Source: Desulfoscipio sp. XC116 | GTDB lineage: Bacteria > Bacillota > Desulfotomaculia > Desulfotomaculales > Desulfallaceae | NCBI RefSeq assembly: GCF_039851975.1 | Contig: NZ_CP156660.1 | Location: 1,583,035 to 1,647,034, forward strand | Direction of reading: 5' to 3' | DNA: 64,000 nucleotides | Shown: piece by piece, positions 36,301 through 44,901 of the stretch | Numbering within the stretch: the stretch's first letter is position 1 | Layout of the letters: every line of letters begins with the position of its first letter | The notes under the pieces: model-generated | The model's input: the letters and a program-made list of their open reading frames with translations, nothing else | What the model was told of the DNA's origin: nothing | Databases searched by the model: none | Made by a program: the position numbers and the translations under genes

Positions 36301-36633
36301 TCAATAGGGTTTTGGTACAGCTCGTATATCCATAAACAGATAGAAAACAAGAGCAACGGCGGCAATCACTAAAAGCGTAATTAGGACACCTTTCAGTAAA
36401 GATTTCAGCATTCCTTTTTTCCACCTCCTTGACAGTTTTTTTACGGCTTCGGCTTCTTTCAAATTTTGCTCTTTATCGTTCATAAAAAGCTCCTCTTTCA
36501 TTGCTTGCAGTTCTGCCTTGCAGCTATCGCATTCAGCAAGGTGTTCCTCTATCAGCGCCTTGCTATCATTACTGCATACTCCGTCGAGATACAACGGGAG
36601 CAGGTCTTTTATAATCTCGCAAGATATTTTCAT
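36301..36633 (-). CDS. zinc-finger anti-sigma factor (zf-HC2 type)
   Basis: 110 residues. The N-terminal zinc-binding anti-sigma domain has CEIIKDLLPLYLDGVCS and HLAECDSC (H-x3-C-x2-C). A basic linker follows, then one transmembrane helix (about 80-103, GVLITLLVIAAVALVFYLF). The start ATG overlaps the sigma stop in ATGA, showing translational coupling. It should bind and hold the ECF sigma factor at the membrane. The signal is unknown. Confidence 0.88.
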   Translation of the reverse strand: MKISCEIIKDLLPLYLDGVCSNDSKALIEEHLAECDSCKAELQAMKEELFMNDKEQNLKEAEAVKKLSRRWKKGMLKSLLKGVLITLLVIAAVALVFYLFMDIRAVPKPY

Positions 36634-37106
36634 TTCATTACCTCCTGTAATTGTTTTTTTGCCCTGTAATAAATCAGCCTTGCCCAACTGTCAGTTTTCC
36701 CGAATAACTCTCCAATCTGTGAGAACGGCAGTTCTCCAAACACCCGTAAAGTAAAAACCTCTTTGTATGGTTCACTTAGATTGTGCAGCTCAATGTGTAA
36801 CCGCTTTGCCGTATCTTTGTCGAGGTAATCTGTTTCCAAATTGAGTAATGTATCAGGTATGTCTGCATCCAAGTCTAATACGATACGTTTTTTCTTTTTA
36901 TAAAGTGTAAAATAGGTGTTTTTTGCTATTTGGCAAAGCCAAACATACAGCTTGCAAGAACCATTAAATTTATTTATGTGCTGCATGGCCTTAAAAAAGG
37001 TTTCTTGCGTTATTTCTTCTGCAACGGCTTCATCCATACAAAGGGATAGCACATATTTATATACATTGGAAAAGTATTCCGAATATATCTCACCGAAATC
37101 TGCCAC
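36630..37106 (-). CDS. ECF-type RNA polymerase sigma factor
   Basis: 158 residues. Region 2 is visible in YKYVLSLCMDEAVAEEITQETFFKAMQHINKF with W in YVWLCQIAKNTY, and region 4 in LSEPYKEVFTLRVFGELPFSQIGELFGKTDSWARLIYYRAKKQL. The GTG start follows GGAGGTGA. It forms a two-gene switch with the anti-sigma factor. Its normal target, an ABC transporter operon, is truncated right downstream, so its remaining regulon is unclear. Confidence 0.9.
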   Translation of the reverse strand: MADFGEIYSEYFSNVYKYVLSLCMDEAVAEEITQETFFKAMQHINKFNGSCKLYVWLCQIAKNTYFTLYKKKKRIVLDLDADIPDTLLNLETDYLDKDTAKRLHIELHNLSEPYKEVFTLRVFGELPFSQIGELFGKTDSWARLIYYRAKKQLQEVMK

Positions 37107-37151
37107 TTTCTCACCTCCTCACTCATAAGACTTGCATTGTATGAAAGTGTT

Positions 37152-37331
37152 TCAAACTTTTTTATTTTCTTTCCGGCGTCCGTCTGCGGGCTTTTCCACG
37201 TCTTTTGGTATCAGCCACATACGGCTAAACCGTACCACGCCGTGGATACGGTTTTCTTCGCAAAGTTTTTGTACGCGCCGCTCTGAAATGCCCCATTTTT
37301 TTGCCGCTTTTTGAACGGAAATGAAGTCCAT
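37152..37331 (-). CDS. small helix-turn-helix protein (excisionase/MerR-like), copy A
   Basis: 59 residues: FISVQKAAKKWGISERRVQKLC is the helix-turn-helix, followed by a wing VVRFSRMWLIPKDVEKPADGR. It is paralogous to the protein at 43287-43481, which shares the WGI, R-V, W-L-(I/V)-P-x-D-(V/A)-EKP-x-DGR pattern. ATG at 37331 follows AAAGGATGG. In each case the micro-protein directly precedes a regulatory module on the same strand. Related proteins occur in conjugative transposons. Its DNA target is unknown. Confidence 0.7.
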   Translation of the reverse strand: MDFISVQKAAKKWGISERRVQKLCEENRIHGVVRFSRMWLIPKDVEKPADGRRKENKKV

Positions 37332-37510
37332 TTTTAACCATCCTTTCTGCATAATGTATCACAATTATATACGGTCGACCGAATGATATCAAATGGACTT
37401 CCTGCAAATGACTTTCTTTAAGTTTGTGGATACTATTTTTCTGTAACTACACCATTACTCGTCTGTTGGTTGCCTATCTTAACTATTGTTGATATTGGGA
37501 AATTGCTTCT

Positions 37511-38462
37511 TTATGCACCCTGCCCATTTGCGCCCGGATTATCTGAGTCGTACCCTTCCAAAAGGTTGATAACGCCCCACACAGCAAGGCCCGCGCCGAG
37601 GGCCATAACAAGGGTTTCCAGTGTTCCGATAGCAGAAGTAAAAAATGACATATAGTGTACCGCTTTTCTGTCGCCCATGCGGTTGAGCTCCAATTCGTCG
37701 TAACTGATGATTTCCCGAAGCTGGCCAATATCAAACGGGGCCAACCTCGCCCCGCAGGACACAAGGATGAATTTTGCAGTTTTTCCACTTGCTAATTTGT
37801 ACTTCTTATATTGCCTCACGGCAAAGTGATCGGGATTTCGCTTTTCCAAGCCCTTAAACATGTAATCCACGGCGTTCATAAAGGACTCGTCATCTTCCTT
37901 TGTTTCCATGCTGTTCAGCATATCCACAAGAGTATTGATGTTGCGCTCTTCCTCCGGCCCCTCAAACACGATGTAGCCAATCAGAGCGCAATATAACAGG
38001 ATTTCCGCTTTCGTCCAGAACGGATCGCCCTCGGTTCCTTCTCCCTTCGTGTTCGTAATTAAGCAGTTTACAAATTTTAGAATGTCCGACTCGGTTTTAA
38101 TGTAGGTCAGCAGGTTATAGTGCATACTGCGGGCAAAATCCACACTATTGAATACCTTGATTTTATACCCCTGCGCCTTTGCCGAAAGGAAAGAGCCGAC
38201 CTGCCCCAAGATAGAGCCCTTCGGATCGACCACCACATAGCTACACCCTTGCTTGCCTGCGCTTGCCTGCAATAGCTGCGGGGTGAGCCAGAATCTTGTT
38301 TTACCGCTGCCGGACGATCCAATCACGGCGGCATTGAGGTTCCGGGCATTGGCCGGGTTTTTGGGCCGGGTATTCATGGAAAGGAACTCTGTCCCGCTGA
38401 GTATCACGTTGTTTTCAAACTTTGGATCGACAAAGGGCTTGATGTCCTCGGCCGTTCCCCAT
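37511..38462 (-). pseudogene. VirD4/TraG coupling-protein fragment fused to Maff2 fragment
   Basis: The first part (from GTAEDIKPFVDPKFENN, codons just above 38407, to about DRKAVHY) is the N-terminal ATPase portion of an ICE-type VirD4 coupling protein, with Walker A AVIGSSGSGKT and VVDPKGSILGQVG. Its transmembrane leader is missing: a stop precedes GTAEDIK. After DRKAVHY the frame jumps into MSFFTSAIGTLETLVMALGAG, the start of the small membrane protein Maff2, itself cut at GANGQG. Two deletions removed the helicase half of VirD4 and the end of Maff2. It is a relic of a conjugative element. Confidence 0.8.
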
Positions 38463-38495
38463 CATGTTCTCTCGTTGTGGGTTATTGTGGGTTAT

Positions 38496-38846
38496 TCAGA
38501 TTTTTATGATCCGCAGGTCTTTTTTATTGACACGGGCAAACCGTATAGTCTGCCAAGTACCGCCTCTTTCTCGTCCATCGTAAACGGCGATTACCCGGCT
38601 GGAGCTATAGATTAAGTAACGGTTGCGCTGAAAGAAACAGCCGGGATGGTACTTTTCGCTGATAATCTTGATGCCATTGCATTTGGACAGCCGCTTCCTC
38701 TCGTCCCATGTAAGCTGTTTAGTCCGGCCTGTATACGGGAGCGCCGCCTCTAAAAAAATGTCCGGGTAATCCTTTCGCCGCATATCCACCAACCGGGCAA
38801 AGAGCATATCCCTACCCTGCGCGAATCCCGTGTGTTTTCTTCTCAC
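38496..38846 (-). pseudogene. SLOG-domain (DUF1273/YpsA-like) fragment
   Basis: The C-terminal two thirds of a SLOG-fold protein: MLFARLVDMRRKDYPDIFLEAALPY, the WDERKRL segment and CFFQRNRYLIYSSSRVIAVYDGRERGGT are diagnostic. The N-terminal strand and most of the GMA-G-D motif are replaced by MRRKHTGFAQGRD, so the protein is truncated at the 5' end. Such genes are common cargo in Firmicute conjugative elements. It is out of frame with the VirD4 fragment after it. Confidence 0.7.
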
Positions 38847-38939
38847 CTAAATTAGAAATCGATTGTATACCTTTAGCTACAGCTTCCACTTACCGGTAGA
38901 ATAGACAAATTTCAAGAGGTTTTTATTGAAAACAGAGCC

Positions 38940-39269
38940 TTACATTCGGTTGACCTCATTGCGGAGCATCCGCTTGATTTTGTCGCTCATGGTTTCCCGG
39001 CTGGTGGCGCTAAAATGGATCGTCACCAGCACGGCCATGATCTCCCGCAAGGTTTCACTACGGCAAAGCCAATCCTCTGGCGTTTCGTAATAACTCCCGC
39101 TGCACTCATGGGCAACGATAGTTTCGTCAAACTCGTGGTTATCCCAATGGCGGCGCTTTTCGTGGGCGAGATTTTTGCTTTTATGCCTTGCCCGGTCGAG
39201 AAATTCACCGACTTCGGCGAATGCCTGTACTGATATGGTACGTCCGTAAATTTTGATATGTACTTCCAT
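38940..39269 (-). CDS. chimeric sigma-like ICE protein, probably non-functional
   Basis: 110 residues from ATG at 39269, behind AAAGGACGG. The first 80 (MEVHIKIYGRTISV, FLDRARHKSKNLAHEKRRHWD, ETPEDWLCRSETLREIMAVL) match the N-terminal half of the sigma-70-like regulators carried by conjugative transposons. The expected helix-turn-helix region 4 is absent. Instead the frame continues into SATSRETMSDKIKRMLRNEVNRM, which looks like the end of another protein. I infer a deletion fusion with no DNA-binding half. 39270-39413 contains nothing recognised. Confidence 0.55.
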   Translation of the reverse strand: MEVHIKIYGRTISVQAFAEVGEFLDRARHKSKNLAHEKRRHWDNHEFDETIVAHECSGSYYETPEDWLCRSETLREIMAVLVTIHFSATSRETMSDKIKRMLRNEVNRM

Positions 39270-39413
39270 GATTTTTCCGTCCTTTCTGAATGGCATGGAG
39301 ATTTCAGAAAGGGACGGCAGGGGGCGATCGGCAACCGGGATAGGGCACTTCGGGCCAAGTTGGCCAGAAGTGATCCGGGGGCTTGTCCGATAAGTCAGCG
39401 GTCAAAAAAAGCA

Positions 39414-39451
39414 TAAAAAAACATCTTCAGGGGAAAAAGCCATGAAGATGT
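39414..39451 (-). terminator. terminator of the permease gene
   Basis: Stem ACATCTTCA/TGAAGATGT with a 13-nt loop, then TTTTTTTATGC on the minus strand. Confidence 0.75.
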
Positions 39452-39556
39452 CGAATAAAAAATGGACGCAAAGCGCGTCTATTTTTTTGGGATTTTTTTA
39501 AGGTGTTGAAGTATGTGAAAAAAATGCTTGAATCTCATAAGCACCTTCAGTTTGAA

Positions 39557-42121
39557 TCAAGTCATATCATCCCGCAGCGCGTCGATGATATTTTCTTTTT
39601 TGATCTTGCTGACGGCATACATCATGGTGACAAAGATGACAAGAAGCACACTGAACACGCTGATTCCGATACTGCTCCAAGGTAACACAAAATTGAGATT
39701 GTCCGCTCCGCCGCCGACCATCCCTTTGTAAATCAGCCAAGAAGAGATTGCCGCGATGGGAAGCCCGACAAGCAGCGCCCTCATGCCATAAAAGGCGCAC
39801 TCAAAGCGCATCATTTTATTAAAATTGCGATCGGACATCCCCACAGAACGGAGCATGGCAAGTTCCCGGCGGCGCAGCTTGATATTCGTGGAAATCGTAT
39901 TGAACACATTGGCAACCGCAATCAGCGAAATCATAATGATAAAAGTATAAGCGAACACGTTGGCAATGAATATCATATTGCGGTTCTGATCCAGCATTTC
40001 AGAGGTATTCAAAAGAATATACGAGGCAGTCATTCCAGTGCTTAAAATCATCGTTTTTATTTCTGCCGTAGACTGCGATGGATTCTTTGACTGAAAGGTC
40101 ATGCCCTTAACCCTAATATCCGCTGTGGTATCGGAGGAAGCCAGCGCCTTGATACTTGAATAGGGGGCCATCACCTGAAAAAAGTATGATTGCTGTTTGG
40201 AGGTTTCTACAGTCGGGGGGACATCAGGCGGCACGGTATTGACAAACGTAATGCTTACGTTTTGCCCATGTTCCGTTTTCGGTTTGCCATTTGCTTCGGA
40301 AGCGATGGTAAAATTTATGGAAGAACTCTTGAACATATCTCCTTGATTGCTGTTGTCCTGCATTTTGGCAACAGCAATCAGTTTTGCATTTTGCCCGGTA
40401 TATTCCTCTGCGGGCAAGCCCAAGCCTTTGATAATATTCAGATAGGTGCTGTCATCTAAAAACTGGATTGTCATTGGCAGATTTGCTGCTTCATCTGGCG
40501 AATCTGCCCCTGTGGATTCCCAGTAAGCGTCTGAAAGTTTGTCTCCCTGAACAGCGCAGGAATATTTCATAACGACTTGATATGAGCTGTCGGTAACACC
40601 GTCGGCTGTTTTCAGTTTGTCGTAAAGCCGCAGCATTTTGCTGTCGTTCATATCCTGTGTGCCAAAGCCGATGTCATAGGTAGTGACCGCTTTTGCCTGC
40701 TCCGATGCCTGTTTCAAATCCGTTACAAAAGCACTGGCCGATACAAACAGCACGATACTTAAAACAAGTGACAGCACAATGCTGCGATAGCGTTTCTTGT
40801 TCCTTCTGAAATTTTTTAGTGCAAGGGTTCCCTCCAAACCGTAAATACGCTCCGCGAGCTTTGATGTTTTTACGGCTTTGGATTCTATTTTGACCTCGTT
40901 CGTCTGGCGAATACTCTCCATCACGGGCCTGCTGGCGGCCTTTCGAGCCGGGATATAGGCCGAGATCAGAATGGTAACTATGCTGACCGTCGCCGCAGCG
41001 ACGATTGCGGGGATGGACACCGTTAAGGTCAAAGGGACGTTGCCGTAGAGAATATTTGTGAAGTTTTTGGCGACAGCGGAAAGCACAAGCCCCATGCTGC
41101 CCATGCCGACAATAATGCCTATTGGTATGCCGATTGCGCCAATGCAAAGTCCCTCAAACAGCACCGAATGACGCAGTTGCTTTGCGGTGGCTCCCACCGA
41201 CGAAAGAATCCCGAACTGGTGCGTTCGTTCGTTCAATGAGATGTTGAAGGAATTATAAATCAGAAAGACTGAGCCGATCATGATAATAGCGATCACAATG
41301 CCACCAACCGAGTACAGAAGCACGTTGAAAATATTATCGGACGAAAGGCCCATGAAGCGCAACACATCATTATTCAAGACGTAGGCATGGTTCCCGGCTG
41401 TACTTTTTGCGTAAGCATGAACTTCATAGGGGTTTTTTAGCGTGACAAATACACTGAGATTGTTCGCCGTGTTTGCGGCATCGGCAGTTGTGATTGCGGT
41501 GTATCCCGGCGCGGAATCTTCCTCAAAATGGGGCGTTTGGCAGATGCCGACCACTGTGTAGGTTCTCTCGCCTTGCGGCACAAGAGTTTCACTCTCGGCG
41601 GTGTACGGATTACTCTGGCCGAGCTTCTCGTTCCCGTTCATGCGGTTCCCGACAGCAAGGGTAAGTGTATCGCCCACCTTGAGCTGAACGCCGCTCTTTG
41701 TCATGATGCTCCCCGAAATAAGAATCTCCCCGCTGTTTTTCGGCAGCCTGCCGGAAAACAGCGTGATAGGCAGGGCATCAAAGATTTTCTCATTGAATCC
41801 GGCGATAAAAAGATACGGTTTGTTGGAATTTTTCCCGCCGTCAAGTTTTGCGTAGCCGATATTTTTAAATGTCGCGGTGTTTGCAACTTTGTCGTTGCTT
41901 GCCTGTTCCGCTACGAAAGAAGAATCCACATCCTCAAATTCGACGTGCCAGTCGCCGTATTTCTGAGCCGCGCCGTTTGCCATATAGTTCAGCAGGGAAA
42001 CGCCAAAGGTGGTGATTGCCGTAATCATGGCGGCGGACAGAACAACTCCAATCACCGTTACAATCGTTCGTGTGCGGCTCTTTTTCATGCCTTGTAGTGT
42101 GACTTTGTTGAAAATGTTCAT
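39557..42121 (-). CDS. large FtsX-type ABC permease (second module)
   Basis: 854 residues. It opens MNIFNKVTLQGMKKSRTRTIVTVIGVVLSAAM, then has a large outer domain, a first FtsX core near 270-400, a second outer domain, and a C-terminal FtsX core with NIKLRRRELAMLRSVGMSD. It is the same architecture as the permease at 12345-15002, but the sequences differ widely, so they are distant paralogues rather than a recent copy. The start overlaps the ATPase stop in ATGA. It is likely for efflux or detoxification of cell-envelope antibiotics. Intact as read. Confidence 0.9.
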   Translation of the reverse strand: MNIFNKVTLQGMKKSRTRTIVTVIGVVLSAAMITAITTFGVSLLNYMANGAAQKYGDWHVEFEDVDSSFVAEQASNDKVANTATFKNIGYAKLDGGKNSNKPYLFIAGFNEKIFDALPITLFSGRLPKNSGEILISGSIMTKSGVQLKVGDTLTLAVGNRMNGNEKLGQSNPYTAESETLVPQGERTYTVVGICQTPHFEEDSAPGYTAITTADAANTANNLSVFVTLKNPYEVHAYAKSTAGNHAYVLNNDVLRFMGLSSDNIFNVLLYSVGGIVIAIIMIGSVFLIYNSFNISLNERTHQFGILSSVGATAKQLRHSVLFEGLCIGAIGIPIGIIVGMGSMGLVLSAVAKNFTNILYGNVPLTLTVSIPAIVAAATVSIVTILISAYIPARKAASRPVMESIRQTNEVKIESKAVKTSKLAERIYGLEGTLALKNFRRNKKRYRSIVLSLVLSIVLFVSASAFVTDLKQASEQAKAVTTYDIGFGTQDMNDSKMLRLYDKLKTADGVTDSSYQVVMKYSCAVQGDKLSDAYWESTGADSPDEAANLPMTIQFLDDSTYLNIIKGLGLPAEEYTGQNAKLIAVAKMQDNSNQGDMFKSSSINFTIASEANGKPKTEHGQNVSITFVNTVPPDVPPTVETSKQQSYFFQVMAPYSSIKALASSDTTADIRVKGMTFQSKNPSQSTAEIKTMILSTGMTASYILLNTSEMLDQNRNMIFIANVFAYTFIIMISLIAVANVFNTISTNIKLRRRELAMLRSVGMSDRNFNKMMRFECAFYGMRALLVGLPIAAISSWLIYKGMVGGGADNLNFVLPWSSIGISVFSVLLVIFVTMMYAVSKIKKENIIDALRDDMT

Positions 42122-42801
42122 GACCGCACCTTCTCGTCTCGCACTACTTTGCCGTCCGATATGCCGATAATGCGGTCTGCTTGCAGGGCGATATTTTCGT
42201 CATGGGTGACGAGGAGCAGTGTTTGCCCATATTTTTTATTGCTTTCTTTCAGCAGTTTGATGATTTCATGTCCATTTCGTTTGTCCAAACTGCCGGTAGG
42301 TTCGTCGGCCAGCATGACCGCCGGGGCGTTCATCAAAGCGCGCCCGATGGCGACACGCTGCTGCTGACCGCCCGAAAGCTGATTTGGCAAATGCGTTTTG
42401 CGGTCTTTCAGCCCAAGTAAATACAATAAATCATTCAGCCGTTCCTCGTTGACCTTTCGTTTGTCCATCAGGATAGGCAAGGTGATATTTTCCAGCACAT
42501 TCAGAGTGGGAATGAGGTTGTGAAACTGATAAATCAGTCCGACCTGCCGCCTGCGGAAAATGGCGATTTTTTCATTGCTTTGGGCATATATATCCTGTCC
42601 GTCCAAATACACCTTTCCGCTTGTCGGCACGTCCACGCCGCCGATGATGTGAAGCAATGTGGATTTGCCGGAGCCGGAGGAACCGATGATTGCGGTAAAT
42701 CCCCCCTTTTCGATTGTAAGCGAAACATGGTCAAGCGCGGTAACCTGATTTACGCCCTTACCGTAGACCTTGCATAAATTTTCAATTTTTAAGAACTCCA
42801 T
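42118..42801 (-). CDS. ABC transporter ATPase (second module)
   Basis: 227 residues. Walker A GSSGSGKST, Q-loop IYQFHNL, signature LSGGQQQR, Walker B MLADEPTGSLD and H-loop VTHDEN are intact. ATG at 42801 lies eight bases after AAAGGAAA. It pairs with the 854-residue permease by 4-bp overlap. Its upstream two-component regulators have been destroyed by a deletion. Confidence 0.92.
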   Translation of the reverse strand: MEFLKIENLCKVYGKGVNQVTALDHVSLTIEKGGFTAIIGSSGSGKSTLLHIIGGVDVPTSGKVYLDGQDIYAQSNEKIAIFRRRQVGLIYQFHNLIPTLNVLENITLPILMDKRKVNEERLNDLLYLLGLKDRKTHLPNQLSGGQQQRVAIGRALMNAPAVMLADEPTGSLDKRNGHEIIKLLKESNKKYGQTLLLVTHDENIALQADRIIGISDGKVVRDEKVRS

Positions 42802-42860
42802 TATGTGAGTTTCCTTTCTCATGGTTTACCCATATAATAGAACCTTCAACTTACATCTTT

Positions 42861-42887
42861 GTGACTTTCCGGTGAGAGATTCGTCAC
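42861..42887 (-). promoter_or_regulatory. candidate operator before the second ABC module
   Basis: GTGAC (42861-42865) and GTCAC (42883-42887) form an inverted pair, with an additional GTGAG 11 bp from the first. OmpR-family regulators often use 11-bp spaced half-sites. It overlaps the kinase stop, just as the palindrome does in the first module. Confidence 0.35.
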
Positions 42888-43290
42888 TTTGGGAAACGAA
42901 TGGAAAATATTGCGCCGCCTCGCGGGTGATTTTGGGCGGTGATCGTCCCGCCCTGCCGTGTTATAATCATTTGGCAGAGAGCCAATCCGATTCCGTATCC
43001 TGTCGCGCCTACGTTTTTTCCACGATAGAACCTGTCGAACAGGCAGGGTAAATCTTCTTTTTCAAAGCCCGCGCCGCTGTCGTGGATGGCAATCTCGGTA
43101 AACAGTGGGTTGTCCTCACAAGCAATCTTAATTTTCCCGTTATCGCCTGTGCTTTCCAGGCAATTTTTGAGGATGTTTTGAATGGCTTCCGAAAGCCAAC
43201 CGGAATCGCCCTGAATGATGATCCCTTTCGGCACATCTATCTGCACATCAATATTGTCTTATCGTCCTCAATCAAAAATATCCGTTTCAT
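42884..43290 (-). pseudogene. two-component system collapsed by deletion: regulator stub plus kinase tail
   Basis: An ATG at 43290 encodes MKRIFLIEDDKTI, an unmistakable response-regulator N-terminus, then loses frame and stops at 43237. From about 43258 a second frame encodes the ATP-binding end of a histidine kinase: DVQIDVPKG, SGWLSEAIQNILKNCLE (N box), DSGAGF (G1), LFDRFYRG (F), GYGIGLALC (G2), to 42884. So the whole regulator except 13 residues, and the sensor and HisKA parts of the kinase, are missing. One in-operon deletion explains it. The stub ATG overlaps the preceding helix-turn-helix stop (ATGA). Confidence 0.85.
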
Positions 43291-43481
43291 TTATTTTCAC
43301 CATTTTTTACTTTACTGCTCTTATATCGTCCGTCAGTCGGTTTTTCAGCGTCAGCAGGAACAAGCCATGTATTTCCCATTTTTTTAGCTTTCTTAATCCG
43401 CCCGGCAGAGCAATGGTATACTACCATTCTGTCTGTGATTCCCCAATTTTTCGCCGCTTCTTTTGTCGTTATATAATCCAC
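43287..43481 (-). CDS. small helix-turn-helix protein (excisionase/MerR-like), copy B
   Basis: 64 residues from GTG at 43481 behind GGAGGT: DYITTKEAAKNWGITDRMVVYHC, then a wing AKKMGNTWLVPADAEKPTDGR and a lysine-rich tail. Paralogue of the protein at 37152-37331. Its stop overlaps the response-regulator start, so it was translated as the first gene of the regulatory operon. This suggests it is a dedicated regulator of the module rather than a recombination factor. That is inference from position. Confidence 0.7.
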   Translation of the reverse strand: MDYITTKEAAKNWGITDRMVVYHCSAGRIKKAKKMGNTWLVPADAEKPTDGRYKSSKVKNGENK

Positions 43482-43691
43482 GCATAACACCTCCATAGCT
43501 CTATTATATTTCTTTTGGCGGAAATACGAAAGGAAGGGAATAACTTGCGTGTGGATAAAAGACAGAGCGAGCCTCCCCACTCATTATACATATATCATTC
43601 TCAAATGGCGGGTCGGACCGGAAGCAGGAAATTTTGCGGCTCTGCTTCGGGCAGCTTGCTGGCGGGGATAAAGACACCTTTATTACTTCAA

Positions 43692-43737
43692 TAAGCAAAC
43701 TTCTTTTATCTATTAGAGGAAGCTTGCTTTTTTATTT
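43692..43737 (+). terminator. terminator at the right edge of the mobile region
   Basis: AAGCAAACTTC and GAAGCTTGCTTTTTT form a stem on the plus strand. No plus-strand gene is recognised in 43482-43691, so it may be left over from a lost gene. Confidence 0.5.
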
Positions 43738-43844
43738 GCCTGCCAAAGTTGATATTTTTTAGCATATTGATAATGACAGAACAAAAACTAATAAATAGAT
43801 TTATTTTGTTTAAACTATAAGATGAATTTAAAAGGAGGTGGCAT

Positions 43845-44165
43845 ATGAGTACACTAAGCCCTTTTACCTTTTCCTCGCCAATTCAAGGGGTTCAGGTTAA
43901 ACCGCTGACGCAGAATGGAAAGGAAATACGCATAAGGTACAGCGGTATATTAAACCAAAACGGGGCCAGTCAGATTTGGATGCATGCCGGTAATGGTGAA
44001 GTTGAGGAATGGGTTGATTCTAAAGATTATCTTATGGAAAAGACCGGTGAAGGCTGGGAACATTCTGTTGACGTTAAGGGAAAACAGTTTAATTTTTGCT
44101 TTAGGGATGATGCCCATAACTGGGACAATAATAACGGATCTAATTGGATTTACAGAATAAGTTAA
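43845..44165 (+). CDS. single-domain carbohydrate-binding-module-like protein
   Basis: 106 residues, no signal peptide, ATG seven bases after AGGAGG. The pattern IRIRYSGILNQNGASQIWMHAG, then WEHSVDVKGKQFNFCFRDDAHNWDNNNGSNWIYRI resembles starch-binding CBM25/CBM53 modules, which bind alpha-glucans through tryptophans. No catalytic domain is attached, so it may bind a storage glucan in the cytoplasm. It is flanked by its own terminator. Confidence 0.6.
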   Translation: MSTLSPFTFSSPIQGVQVKPLTQNGKEIRIRYSGILNQNGASQIWMHAGNGEVEEWVDSKDYLMEKTGEGWEHSVDVKGKQFNFCFRDDAHNWDNNNGSNWIYRIS

Positions 44166-44191
44166 AAGCCGGGCTAAAAGCCGGCTTTTTT
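44165..44191 (+). terminator. terminator of the carbohydrate-binding protein gene
   Basis: AAAGCCGG/CCGGCTTT stem with a short loop and six T, starting at the stop codon. Confidence 0.85.
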
Positions 44192-44210
44192 CGTAAAACG
44201 TTTACAAAGA

Positions 44211-44810
44211 CTATTGCGGATCGATCATCTTTTGGGCCAGTTCACAGCCTAATACCCACAAGGCTGCTGTGGTCAGGTGGTGAGGAGCGATGCTGTCGAA
44301 TAAAATATTGGCCTTGGCCGGAAATTCATCATCCCCCTGCCATATAGCAACGGCCAGTGGCAATTTGGGGAAGGCCGGTATAAGCACGGCGGCATCGCCC
44401 ATTTTAATGGGCCGGCCGCCTAGCTTGGCAGCCCGCTGCATAAATATGTCCGGGTTGTCGCTTAAGTTGTCACTAATTGGTTGACAGGCATCTTTTAAAA
44501 AAGGTACATGGTGATGAATACCTTGAGGTAACTCCAGAAAAGAAATCCATTTGCCCCGGGGTGGCAGCCCGCTGCATTGTTTTAAATATTGCAGTATCAG
44601 AGTGGCATCCTTGGGGGATGCCGGTTGTTGATTTTCCGCCAGTACTTCCCCGTTCTTTATAGATACAGTATGGGGTTGGGCGAAGTATTCAATGAGAACG
44701 CTCCGGCGGTCTTGTGCGTAAGCAGCACCACTTTTTAAAATCATTTCCTCAGGATTTGCAGCCAAAAAGTCTTTAATAGCTGAAGTGTGAGCTGTTAATT
44801 CATGACACAA
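44211..44810 (-). CDS. DUF3786-type protein
   Basis: 199 residues from TTG at 44810, eight bases after GGGAG. The C-terminal segment KLPLAVAIWQGDDEFPAKANILFDSIAPHHL is the hallmark of DUF3786, a family found in anaerobes with corrinoid-dependent C1 metabolism. The central part PPRGKWISFLELPQGIHHHVPF is also typical. Function is unknown. No membrane segment or signal peptide. Its presence fits the cbi and MetVF/HdrA genes in this window. Confidence 0.7.
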   Translation of the reverse strand: MCHELTAHTSAIKDFLAANPEEMILKSGAAYAQDRRSVLIEYFAQPHTVSIKNGEVLAENQQPASPKDATLILQYLKQCSGLPPRGKWISFLELPQGIHHHVPFLKDACQPISDNLSDNPDIFMQRAAKLGGRPIKMGDAAVLIPAFPKLPLAVAIWQGDDEFPAKANILFDSIAPHHLTTAALWVLGCELAQKMIDPQ

Positions 44811-44901
44811 AATAAACACTCCCTGCTGTTTGAGATAGGAAAATTAATTAAGTTTTTTCATGTATATTGTGCTGCACCAAGGCTCGGGGGTTAATGATCT
44901 C

